DNA of 64,000 bases from Siphonodentalium dalli (Eukaryota > Mollusca > Scaphopoda > Gadilida > Siphonodentaliidae): NCBI GenBank assembly GCA_032622095.1, contig CP136069.1, forward strand, positions 52,312,760-52,376,759. Direction: 5' to 3'. Under the pieces are notes generated by a model. The model saw only the letters and a program-made list of their open reading frames with translations. It had not been told where the DNA came from and searched no databases. Positions 54,165 through 64,000 of the stretch are shown piece by piece (the first letter of the stretch is position 1; each line of letters opens with the position of its first letter). Both the position numbers and the translations under genes were made by a program.

Positions 54165-55095
54165 GAAAAATGTGTATAAATTCTACACAATGTGTGTTGC
54201 ATTTTATCTTAAACAAAATTTTGTAGACATGACACATGGCATATATTTGTCGGTGGAATTTCCTCAACGTTTAATATGAGTGAATATGTGAGTGTATCAT
54301 AGTTATTAGATGAGATGTTTCGTAAATGCTATATACTAGTACCACAAAAGAAAATAATTGGCAGCAGCTTTAAAATTTGTTATACACTGTATTTGTGTAA
54401 AAACTGAACAGCACATAATTGTACATCGCAACGTTTTGAAGATGCTGCCATATTTTTAATATGGTAGCTTTTACGAGGTATGTGTCTCAAATAGAACATA
54501 TATCATCTACTAACTATAATATACTCACATATTCACTCATATTCAATGTTGAGAAAATTCCACCGACACATTATATGTCATGTGTCATTTCTACACAATT
54601 TTGTTTAAAGATACGGGCGGCGTTGGCGGTGGGTATGCTGTTAAAATATTCACCTCCGTCAAAAACCGCCATAAACATAAGGAATAATAAGATATAGACA
54701 AACTTTGTTCTTATGCCAATCATAAATATGGCATAAACAGTATGTTATTGTACCCCCCCCCTTTGTTATGTAAACAAAAGCAAAAAACGTTACGTTTCCT
54801 GGCTTTTGTTTAGATCCGGATATGGTAAACATAAAGAGCGTTATTTGTTACTGTTGTCATGATATGGAATAAATAAAGAGCGTTTATATCATTTTTGTGT
54901 GATTAACCAATAGAATTGCGCTGCGTTATTTACGCGCTGATTATGTTTGGCATATGAACAAAACTATATATATTTTAATATTCCTTCTGTTGATGGCGAT
55001 TTGAACAAATATGAATATTTCTGCAACGAACGCCGCCCGTGCCTTTAAGATAAAATGTAACATATATTATGTATAATTTATTCACATTTGTTATA
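54165..55095. mobile_element. Composite of nested inverted repeats
   Basis: Outer inverted pair at 54165-54210 and 55046-55095 (CATTTTATCTTAAA / TTTAAGATAAAATG); inside, a palindromic unit 54208-54605 (AATATGAGTGAATATGTGAG and inverse) and a TTAA MITE 54609-55044. The MITE appears to have inserted at a TTAA inside an older palindromic element. Confidence 0.65.
54609..55044. mobile_element. TTAA MITE family 2, complete (436 bp)
   Basis: TTAA on both sides (54605-54608, 55045-55048) and ends AGATACGGGCGGCGTT / AACGCCGCCCGTGCCT. Same target as piggyBac. Contains CGTTACGTTTCCTGGCTTTT, shared with the truncated copy at 57538. Confidence 0.83.
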
Positions 55096-55162
55096 AGAGT
55101 GTGTTTTGTGTGAATATTACCCCCATGCTTCCTGATGAGAATGCAAAACACAATTCCTGCAA

Positions 55163-55361
55163 TAAGCGAGATCACTGAGTCGCGGCCATATTAAATTCAT
55201 CCAGCCCGGTTCCGCGGTTTAAGTGCTACAGGTCAAAGTTCTGGAGGTGCATTCCATATATGGAACCTTTGAATTTTCATGATTCCATATGTGGAATTCA
55301 TGAATATTCAAAACGGGGGCTGGACGAATCCAATATGGCCGCAACTCAGTGATCTCGCTTA
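55163..55361. mobile_element. 199-bp MITE, complete
   Basis: Inverted ends TAAGCGAGATCACTGAGT / ACTCAGTGATCTCGCTTA extend inward through GGCCATATT and TTCATCCAGCC, arms about 45 bp. Central text has ATTCCATATATGGAA palindromes. Confidence 0.8.
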
Positions 55362-55805
55362 TAGCAATATGCTAACATATATAAATCGTTGACAGAATTA
55401 ACTCGGAATTGGAATATTGTTAAAGATAAATAATCCGAATTAACGCTCCTAAATTACTAGCTTCGTGGTCAAAACATATGTGATTCGAGTGGAGGAACCC
55501 ACCCATCAAACCTCAAGAGTGGTCAGATATCGATTTTTGAAATCTGCTATTTCCATCACATGGTTTATACTAGAGATGATTATGATAACTAAATTGTTGT
55601 TGTTGTTGTTGTTGCTGTTGGAATATGATGATACAGAGAGAGATATCTTTATTACACATGCACAATGCTCAGTTTCGGTATAATTATATAGCATATTTAT
55701 TTTGAGCAAGGAATTGAAATTGGGAATTGAATGTTAAATATACACACAAAATAATTTAATATCAAAATCTAGTCCAATATTGCTATAACCACATATTGGC
55801 ATCAT
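55362..55805. other. Intergenic; MITE family 3 scrap
   Basis: 55438-55560 matches family 3 text (GGAACCCACCCATCAAA, CAGATATCGATTTTTGAAAT). A TTG microsatellite is at 55591-55620. The left part may hold the GPCR 3' UTR. Confidence 0.5.
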
Positions 55806-56943
55806 TTATAGCGTAATTGGTCGGACTTGGCTCCGTCGAACGGGAATATGTCCTTGTGTTGGTTGGTGCATGCCATGACCCCTTGGATCAATTACAAAAG
55901 CAACTGATTCTATATAAACAACACAATGTGGTTCCCTACGTCTCCATGTCAGGATACTGAGGACCTCTTTCCTAAAATGTGGGTTACACATAGCAAACAC
56001 GACAGGATTCACCAATGTGTGTGCATATGCGACACAGTATGTGATGGACACTGCTATTGAGCATTGCTTAACATGGTCGCGTTTACAGAGATGCGCGAAA
56101 AATGAACAGCCCCAAGACAGTGAGAATAAAGTAACAATGAGTAGGACTACTTTTAGGCTTCTATTCGCGGCACTGATTGACATTTTCCCAAGACAAGGTG
56201 GTGTTCTGTGAGCCTGTATGTTCGTGAATTCGTCTGATGATTGGGGCGGTGCTGGTGCCACCACCGGTGATTTTCTTTTGACGAGGTATGTTAGTATCTT
56301 TACATTGGTCCGGATAATATATACGTAGGGTACAAACAGCAGGATCACAGACAACATTTTGTAAATTTGTTTACCGCCCTTTCCGTGAAGTGCATCGTCA
56401 CAACTGGTTTCGTTCACATGAATATACTCGTCCATCCTAAAAGTTTCTACGGTCATTGTCGAAGCAGTGGCGAAGACAGGCAGCGTCATACACAAAGAGA
56501 CAGACCAAACGGCAGCTACTGCAATCACCGCCCATTTGTAAGTGATCTGTCGACCACTGAAGAGAATCACGTGACGGTATCTATCCGCGCTGATTAGACA
56601 GAGAAGTAATATTGACATGAGGGGCGTGAACATGAAGCTTGCCCTGTAAACACCGCACATGACATCTCCGAGAACCCAGGTTTGAAGCGCTGTTTTCACT
56701 GGACGTAAGATCCCGTACGTTAAATTAGTCACTAAATCTACGATAGCGAGATGGAAAATGAAGAATTCGGTTATGTTTTCGTGATTTCTGTTCCTTATAA
56801 TGACAAAAATTACTGAAAAATTCCCAAGAGCTCCGACGAAAGTTAATATTGCCGTAATGATACATTCTAGCAACAGTCCGTACATCACCCACACAACCAG
56901 GTTCTGTTGTTTGTTCTTTCGAAGAAATATTTTTAACTTCAAC
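55806..56943 (-). CDS. Rhodopsin-class G-protein-coupled receptor (large exon)
   Basis: 378 open codons to TAG-side stop at 55806; seven hydrophobic segments. Marks (numbering from codon at 56942): GN at 40-41 (TM1), LAIVD 65-69 (TM2), Cys96 and Cys181 for the extracellular disulfide, DRY 120-122 (TM3), Trp146 (TM4), Pro205 (TM5), LFSLSWGCSF 272-281 in place of FxxCWxP (TM6), NPVVF 312-316 in place of NPxxY (TM7). NETS at 177 is a likely glycosylation site. The first ATG is 56885 (359 aa), giving almost no extracellular N-terminus; a good acceptor TATTCCAG just before 56943 suggests an upstream exon supplies the start. Ligand unknown; peptide-receptor-like. Confidence 0.85.
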
Positions 56944-57537
56944 CTGGAATATAGATTAGGTACACTTGAGATAAACGTGAATTCTTATTTGCACCAAAAT
57001 TGGAAATATAAGTGGGATTTATGTGCGAATTTCGGAAACGTATTCTTCCACATTTACGTGGAAGTTACGTGTTCGTAAATTCCACGTACATGTCCAATTT
57101 ATGAAAATTTACGTGAACCATATATGCCAGCACACATGTACATCTAGACATTCAATGTGTGACGTTTAAGTGAAATTAAAGTCCATATCATACGTGCAAT
57201 TAAGCACCATTTACATTCGAAATAACACATGTATGGTGCTTTCTTTCTGCCCAGACGGAGGCGATCACAATAAATCCCTAAATAGCCCGGACAAAGTCTG
57301 GCACATCGGCTAGTATATAACAGATGAAAACAACACATGGTTGGTTTAAATTTCTGACACCGATCAGTTGATAGCAAACTTCTTTCAATTGCAATGATGA
57401 GGCTATGACGTCATTCGGCCAGCTACAGTGAAATAACAGAAAGCAACATGTACAATGAAAATAACAAAATAGTATTATACTGTAGCTTCCAAGAGGTACA
57501 TACGACGAGTTACGTTTCGGAATTTTCCGCTATTTAA
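56944..57537. other. Upstream of the GPCR exon, no exon identified
   Basis: 57040-57115 has repeated TTACGTG / CACGTAA motifs in both orientations. The postulated first exon of the receptor was not found in the following few kilobases. Confidence 0.4.
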
Positions 57538-57857
57538 AGATACGGGCGGTGTTGGCTGTGGGTATGCTGTTAAAATATTAACTTCCGTCAAAAACCGCCA
57601 TAAACAGAAAGAATAGTAAAATATAGACAGACTTTGTTCTTATACCAATCATAAACATGGCATAAACAGTATGTTATTGTCAATTCTTTCCCCTTTGTTA
57701 TGTAAACAAAAGCAAAAAACGTTACGTTTCCTGGCTTTTGTTTAGATCCGGATATGGTAAACATAAAGAGCATTATTTGTTACTGTTTTCATGATATGGA
57801 AATAATAAAGACCGTTTATATCATTTTTGTGTGATTAACCAATATAATTGCACAACT
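57538..57857. mobile_element. TTAA MITE family 2, right-truncated copy
   Basis: Begins after TTAA (57534-57537) with AGATACGGGCGGTGTTGGC and follows the complete copy at 54609 to about 57857, then diverges before the right end. Confidence 0.8.
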
Positions 57858-58774
57858 TCTGTAACACGTGCAGGCTCATGTTTACGTACATCATTTAAAT
57901 TCGCGCAGTACTATTTTTTAACTGAGCGAAAAATAGTACGACTGCTTATACCAAACAGCAAGGAAATTCAGAGGACTGTACATGTATATGAGTTACGTAT
58001 ACAGTGCGGAAGGTTGGACTGAATAGACAATTATATTTACAAAGTACATGTGGGCATATGCCATCTCAAGACCATTTTTCATATGCAAATCATGGTAACA
58101 TCTTCGATTTTGCAATGTTTGTAAGAAATATGCATATTCCATGACCATGATGAAGAGACACGAAACCACGTCTCCATACCCACAACACTGGAATGACACC
58201 GTAGTCATACAACCTGAGTTCAATACATGTATATCAACCCAACTATTTGAAATACACGCAGCTATAATGGTGTTCTCAAAGTCAACCACCAAAGCGGTTG
58301 TTGTTTTAATTCTTACGAGATGCATTTCAATATTATAATGACTGCTTGGAGCAGAGTATAACCACCCATATGCTCGGGGGAGGATCTTACGAAAAGAAAA
58401 ATTCCGTACACATGACGGGTGGGTGGGTATTCCGGAACCCAGAAAACCCCATTATTTCCGGTCCTTGCAATGTTTTTCCTGATGGTATTTTCCTAATTGT
58501 TGACAAACACTGATACTTTTCTACTGTTCAGTGGCCTCAATAACACACTTTTTGGGAGGTTGAATACATATATGTATTTTGCAATACTGAAGTACTTTAA
58601 TTTTCTTTAGATTAAATTGAACCGTGGTCTCATGTCTATTCCAGTGTGATTGGGACCAGTTGTCACATTAAACATAGAAAAAAACACCAGTTTTCAGGGA
58701 ATAATTTATAATTGAATTGAGAAATATTTAGCAACAAAAAATACAAATACTAAATTGTGTCATATCCTGTCCAT
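57858..58774. other. Intergenic, no gene seen
   Basis: A 110-codon minus ORF (57993-58325) starts at a non-ATG-supported position and shows no family feature; not called. Confidence 0.4.
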
Positions 58775-59320
58775 GCTCACTGTGGCTTAGTGAAACCTCT
58801 ATAATAACTGCTCACTGTGGTTTAGTGAAACCTCTCTAATAAATGCTCACTGTGGTTTAGTGAAACCTCTCTAATATATGCTCACTGTGGTTTAGTGAAA
58901 CATCTCTAATAAATGCTCACTGTGGTATAGTGAAACCTCTCTAATAACTGCTCCCTGTGGTTTAGTGAAACCTCTATAATAACTGCTCACTGTGGTTTAG
59001 TGAAACCTCTCTAATAACTGCTCACTGTGGTTTAGTGAAACCTCTATAATAACTGCTCATTGTGGTTTAGTGAAACCTCTCTAATAACTGCTCACTGTGG
59101 TTTATTGAAACCTCTCTAATAACTGCTCACTGTGGTTTAGTGAAACCTCTCTAATAACTGCACACTGTGGTTTATTGAAACCTCTCTAATAACTGCTCAC
59201 TGTGGTTTAGTGAAACGTCTCTAACAACTGCCGATTGTGTTTTATCGAAACCTCTCTATAATAACTGTTCACTGTGATTTAGTGAAACCCCTCTAATAAC
59301 TGCTCACTGTTATTCAGTGA
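58775..59320. repeat. 35-bp satellite, about 16 degenerate units
   Basis: Unit CTCACTGTGGTTTAGTGAAA plus CCTCTCTAATAACTG. Inner units are almost identical; the last three decay, as usual at array edges. Confidence 0.92.
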
Positions 59321-60591
59321 TATAACTAAATATGTTCCACTCAATGCAGATCGATACATATGATAAGTGTGCGATGGCTTATGCCATTAGTGATCCAATG
59401 CCAGGTATAATCAAGACGTTTTCTGAAGCATAATAAAAAAGGGCAGAATAATCTGTCTAATTATATATGCACCCATTGGCTATCAAAATAGGGGACGGTG
59501 GTGAAATACATGCTAGTACAGATGTACAAAATATAAAAAATACAAGATACTATTAGAACAATCAAATTCGCGGGTACCATGTGTTTGATGCAAATAATTG
59601 TTACTATCGCTCCTGGTCTTCTCAACAAAATATTAATGCTTTTATAAAATCAACTCGATTTCAATGTTCGTCATGCTTGGTATTTAATATAGACATGCAC
59701 CGTCAGGAACCATTAAAGGGGTACTGTACGCCATTTTCAATAAATTCCTGGTGATAACAACGATCCAATATCGAAAATATATAGAAAACTTAGTAATTTG
59801 AGTCGAAGATGTATTCTGTAAACGTTCAGGTTAATAGGTAATCTTAATATCAAAGTTATTAATTTGATATAAATTTAATTTATGGCTGGAGCCATAAATT
59901 AAATTACGAATTTCCGTGTACAAGACATATACTAATCAAAATAATTCACGGATAGTGGATGCAACGCGTGGCACACATGATCTTGTAAAACATTATGTTG
60001 ATACGGGGCGTACACTCAAGCCACTCACTGACTAGTGACTATACAATGTATAACATGAGTGTATAGGACTAGTATGCATCTAATATAACATTTATTTGAT
60101 ACATTTGCTTGAAAACTGTCCAAAAATTACTCGACATTTTTTCGCATTCCGGCTAATCTGCCATCCGTAAAATTACTTCGTACTCAACAGACTTTCAGAT
60201 AATAGAAATCTGGTTACCTTATTCTGCGACTCAGAGACTATAGAAACCAACAACAACATTTGAGTACAGTATCCATTTCAGAACTGAAACTGTCACCAGA
60301 TACCAATCTTTTACGAAAATAGTTTTGTCAGTTTTGAATTCGCGCAGCACGGTATATATAAAATTATTCGTATTATGTCGATCAATTGGTGATTCTAATG
60401 TTAGCTATATATATGTTTTTCTTTTGGCAAAGAAGGCTCGTCGCATATTATCTTAATAGTTTCTTTTGTCTCAGTACTCATTATGTATGAATAAGAATTT
60501 ATCAAATCCGAAAGAAAATTAAAACTTAGAAAAGGAATTTGCTATATAATCGAGTATACATGTGTATATTTCATCACAAAATGATACTCAC
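59321..60591. other. Intergenic, no gene seen
   Basis: Small palindrome ATTTAATTTATGGCTGGAGC...AAATTAAAT at 59872-59905. No gene. Confidence 0.4.
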
Positions 60592-60754
60592 TTTCAACAT
60601 TCCAGCGTGGACGAAACGTGGGCGCTGCCCAGTTATGAACGTTAATATACACTACAAAAAGGCGGCGATCCTCCGTGACATGCACTAACAACTTTGTGAC
60701 ATCGCCTGCTCGGGTGCCGTTAAAGTCAATGGTAAACGGACAACTGCGACACAT
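60592..60754 (-). CDS. Possible host exon, 163 nt, unknown protein
   Basis: Minus strand: acceptor TATGGCAG, then an open frame RSCPFTIDFNGTRAGDVTKL ... VVYINVHNWAAPTF, then a strong donor (GAAA/GTGAGTAT). Residue mix looks coding, with NGT as a possible glycosylation site. No neighbour exon located; family not recognised. Confidence 0.35.
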
Positions 60755-61122
60755 CTGCCATATAGCGAAGATTATTCATATAATGAGATATTAAATTGAT
60801 CGGGAAATCAATCGATTTTCTTCATCATTGTAAATGTAAATGCTCTGTATATAGTTCCACTGTAATAGCGATGCTATCGAAATTTACCTGTAAATATAAT
60901 GCAACTGTTTCATAAGAGCCAATCATAATATACGGTAGAGCATGTCGTGAATCTGTGGCTAATGGCCGTAGAGATAATATTCAACCCGTACAAAGCCAAA
61001 GACTAATTCGACAAAGACGCCGATTACATAAAATGGATACAAAATCCAACTCTAATTATCGAAAAAAAAAACGTAATGAAGTTATTGCTACAATACGAAA
61101 ATAAAAAAAAAACAATATTTAA

Positions 61123-61591
61123 AGGTACTCAACCCGATAAAACTCCTCTCAATTACTATTTCAATGGCTTCGGGGGTCAAAAATATTTGATTCGAGTCGA
61201 GGAAGTCACCCATCAAAGCTCAGATTTGTTAGATATCGATTTTAGAAATCTATTATTTTTCATTATCGGGAATACTATCTGGCCCAGAACTCAGTCAAAA
61301 TTGCGTTAAAATTACCACTTGATTTTAGAGTTATTCATCCTTGTCTGTTTGAATAGATTTGGAGTACACATCCAGAGCAGATTACGGCAGTTATTAGTAC
61401 TCATCTCGAGAACATAACAAATTTGAAAAATCAATATCTAATAACTCTGAGCTTTGTTTCATGGGTTCCTCGACTCGAATCAAATATTTTTTACCCCCAA
61501 AGCCAAAGAAATAGTAATATAGGACCCTCTGATCGGATTGTTGTTGTTGGAATCTGTTGAGATGGGGACCCTCTTTACGGGTTGAGTATCT
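61123..61591. mobile_element. TTAA MITE family 3 inserted in the LINE (469 bp)
   Basis: TTAA at 61119-61122 and 61592-61595; ends AGGTACTCAACCCG / CGGGTTGAGTATCT. Inner inverted pairs include TTTGATTCGAGTCGAGGAA and its reverse near 61465-61485. LINE coding text is found on both sides, so the insertion is younger than the LINE. Confidence 0.85.
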
Positions 61592-61641
61592 TTAACAAGA
61601 ACTGAAGAAGTTCTGAATGACAAACGTTGTGAGCCTTCAAA

Positions 61642-62607
61642 GTGGTGGGAAAACTCTACAAAACCTCTCATACAAAAAGAAAAACAAATCGATTATTATT
61701 AGTTGGCGATCAGGTTGTTATAACTAATGCTGAGAAGGCCGAAACACTAAATCGCTCTTTTTGTAGTATTTCTTCAGTTGACGAAACTGGAATAACATTG
61801 CCTCACAAATCTTACAATCCATGGAGATTAACACTATCAACACTCAAAATAAATCACGAATCGGTAAGATCTGCCCTAGAATCATTAAAAGCATCAAAAG
61901 CCTGTGGTCCTGACATGATAAATCCCAAACTTCTCAAAAACTGTGCAATTCCGCGTAGCCTCCCCCTTGCTGAACTATGTAATACTTGCATTCAACAGTC
62001 TTTTATTCCTCAAGCATGGACAAGATCAAACATTGTGCCAATATTTAAGAAAGACGAACCATCAGATGTCTCAAATTATCGACCAGTAGCATTACTCAGC
62101 TGTATATCCAAAGTATTTGAAAGATGCATTTTTAATCATTTGTGGGAATTTCTCTCTTCAAACGGAATCATAACGCAATACCAGTCTGGATTTGTCCGAG
62201 GGGACTCCACAGTGTTCCAACTCACATATTTGTATGATCACATATGTTCATCGCTAGACATGGGGAAAGAGATCAGATGTGTATTTTGTGACATAAGCAA
62301 GGCGTTTGATAAAGTCTGGCACCGTGGCCTTTTATATAAACTTGAAAGTATAGGTATTACAGGAAATCTGCTGAAACTTCTTGAGTCATATTTAACTGAC
62401 CGTGAACAGCGAGTCTTAATTGAGGGAGATCATTCTCAATGGAAACCTGTCATGGCGGGTGTGCCACATGGCTCTATACTGGGCCCCCTCCTTTTTCTTA
62501 TCTACATTAATGATATAACGCGAAATGTTAACTGTCACAGACGCTTGTTTGCAGATGATACATTCATATATTTAACAGTTGAAGACCCTATATTGGCGCA
62601 GAATTAA
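61642..62607 (+). pseudogene. LINE reverse transcriptase domain
   Basis: About 320 residues. RT motifs in order: KASKACGPDMINPKLLK, WTRSNIVPIFKKDEPSDVSN with YRPVALLSCISKVFE, QSGFVRGDSTVFQL, FCDISKAFDKVWH (motif A Asp), AGVPHGSILGPLLFLIYIND (motif B; H replaces the usual Q), LFADDTFIY (motif C, ADD). The catalytic Asp residues are intact, but the frame has no ATG at its opening and shifts at about 62600, so it is part of a dead copy. Confidence 0.85.
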
Positions 62608-63656
62608 TAAACGGTGATATTGAAAGATTGGCATCCTGGTCACAAGAATGGCTTGTAAAATTTAACCCATCGAAAACAGACTCTTCTGATATTGCGTAAA
62701 ACTGACCCCCTGATCATCCTCGACTCCACATGTCTAACGCGGACGTAAATGAGGTACTTTTCACAAACATCTGGGACTCATGTTTAACAGTCATGGCTCA
62801 TGGGATGCTCATATAAGTGACATTATAGATAGGGCCTGAAAACGAGTGAACCACCTAAGAAAATTTAAATACTATCTGGACCGTATAAATATAGAGAGAA
62901 TATATTTTGCTTATATAAGACCAGTGTTGGAATATGCCTCACCCGTATGGGATAACTGCACGCAAGCAGAAGGTGAGCTAATTGAAAAAAAATTCAATTT
63001 GAGGCTGCTAGAATAGCAACGGGAGGAACAAGAAGCATAAACAGCATTAATATATTGACAGATCTTGGTTGGGAACTGTTAAGTGAAAGAAGAAAAAAAA
63101 TTCAAACTTCATCAATTCTATAAGATGTTCTATCGCAATTCACCAGCATTTCTTTACAACACTGTTAATCATAAACACACAGGGGCTTCCATATATGACT
63201 TTCGGAGAACTGACTTAAGGCCCCCCTTTTCATCATATCAACGCTCATTCTTGCCCGCGACAACAATACAGTGGAATCAATTATCTGATGAACTGAACAA
63301 TTCTGAAACTCTAGAAAACTTCAAATATAAATTGAATTCCAATCTGTGTTTAAGGCAAAATAACGTTCGTCATTATAGCTATATATAACAAATGCAGCAA
63401 AGCCCAGATAATTCACACTCAACTTCGGCTAGGATGCAGTAACCTCAATGATGATCTCAGTCGCAACCATTTAAACGAATCTGATAAATGTGCATGTGGG
63501 GAAATCGAGACTGCCGACCACTTTTTACTTTATTGTCCCAGATACTCAACAATACAAAATGAAATATTCTCAACATTAGCCCAAAATTTGTGGAGATCTG
63601 ATATTCTACTTAAGGGATCTACTTCTTCCCCAAAAGACTTAACAATGTTAATTTGA
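62608..63656 (+). pseudogene. LINE ORF2 thumb and Cys-rich C-terminus, several frames
   Basis: After the RT, recognisable stretches continue in changing frames: LASWSQEWLVKFNPSKT, then SWDAHISDIIDRA, RPVLEYASPVWDNC, the 63083-63388 frame (KLHQFYKMFYRN, FLPATTIQWNQLSDELNN) and finally CACGEIETADHFLLYCPRY, the CxC...HxxxxC tail, to TGA 63656. Confidence 0.75.
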
Positions 63657-64000
63657 GGCCACTCAAACATTTCTACTACTAGCAATCGATTTCGTTAGTC
63701 GCCAATTGTATTTCTGATTCACATTAAGTAGCTGCTCGAATTTGATAATCTTCAGAGACACAAATCAAAATGATATAGCTATAAATGATATATATAGCTA
63801 ACAATTTCAGTAACTCGATTCTACACAAAAAAACAAAAACAAAAAGCCATATAAAGGTACTGGCAAACTAGTGACTCCACTCTACACATAGTTAAATTTT
63901 TCCTATGTAAAACAATATCATGCATAAGAGAAGTGATCATTGTAAATATATGTGCTAATTGCTTTTTTCTCTCTGTTCTCACCCAACTGTAATCCATCAG
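63657..64000. other. LINE 3' UTR and flank
   Basis: AT-rich, no ORF; LINE 3' end not resolved (no clear poly(A) or microsatellite tail). Confidence 0.4.

Larger units (their letters stand above)
60940..63800 (+). mobile_element. LINE copy, broken, RT and C-terminal domain
   Basis: The reading starts near 60940 (linker before the RT, with NYRKKKRNEVIATIRK at about 61041-61088), is split by a MITE (61123-61591), resumes at 61596 (EEVLNDKRCEPSKWW), and passes through the RT, thumb and Cys-rich tail to a stop at 63656. At least five frameshifts or stops lie in it. No endonuclease domain is seen at its 5' end. RT and tail resemble jockey/CR1-group elements of invertebrates. Confidence 0.82.

Noticed and set aside
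57993-58325. 110-codon minus ORF
   Set aside because: No recognisable domain, odd composition and no splice or promoter support.
1-64000. tRNA or rRNA genes
   Set aside because: I saw no cloverleaf with A/B boxes and no rRNA core text, though reading by eye cannot exclude a diverged tRNA.

Overview
The window is metazoan nuclear DNA, most likely from a mollusc or another lophotrochozoan. It is AT-rich and gene-poor, has spliced host genes, and is full of MITEs, LINEs, satellites and long palindromes. Several repeats have the look of mollusc dispersed repeats. There is one 100-base assembly gap (22727-22826).

Left end (1 to about 8760): part of an endogenous Polinton/adintovirus-type element. 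On the minus strand lie the start of a packaging ATPase, two small orphan genes and a long protein-primed family B DNA polymerase. A plus-strand CCHC zinc-knuckle gene diverges from the polymerase and shares its first 35 or so residues. Next come two cassettes, each a divergent pair of small genes around a nearly identical 596-bp intergenic segment. All four outward ends carry a histone-type 3' stem-loop about 20 nt past a stop codon. This copies the layout of a divergent histone gene pair, but the proteins are not histones. It is the most unusual object in the window. A palindromic satellite adjoins it (8896-9255).

9.3-19.7 kb: no convincing gene. It holds a 12 x 31 bp satellite, a TTAA-flanked MITE, a 1017-bp hAT element with perfect 8-bp target duplications, and a 14 x 28 bp TATA-containing satellite. 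19.7-22.7 kb: a LINE with ORF1 (frameshifted) and the endonuclease part of ORF2, cut by the gap. 22.8-35.3 kb: dispersed repeats, two possible short host exons, a LINE tail, a 2.6-kb element with 600-bp inverted arms, a mariner-like MITE, a LINE 3' end and a dead piggyBac transposase.

36.4-41.4 kb: a two-exon secreted C-type lectin gene whose 4.5-kb intron is packed with MITEs. 41.4-55.8 kb: repeats only. 55.8-56.9 kb: a rhodopsin-class GPCR exon. 57-64 kb: a truncated MITE, a 35-bp satellite, one possible exon, and a broken LINE with a TTAA MITE inserted in its reading frame.

All calls rest on reading the sequence and on recalled family motifs; no search was run.
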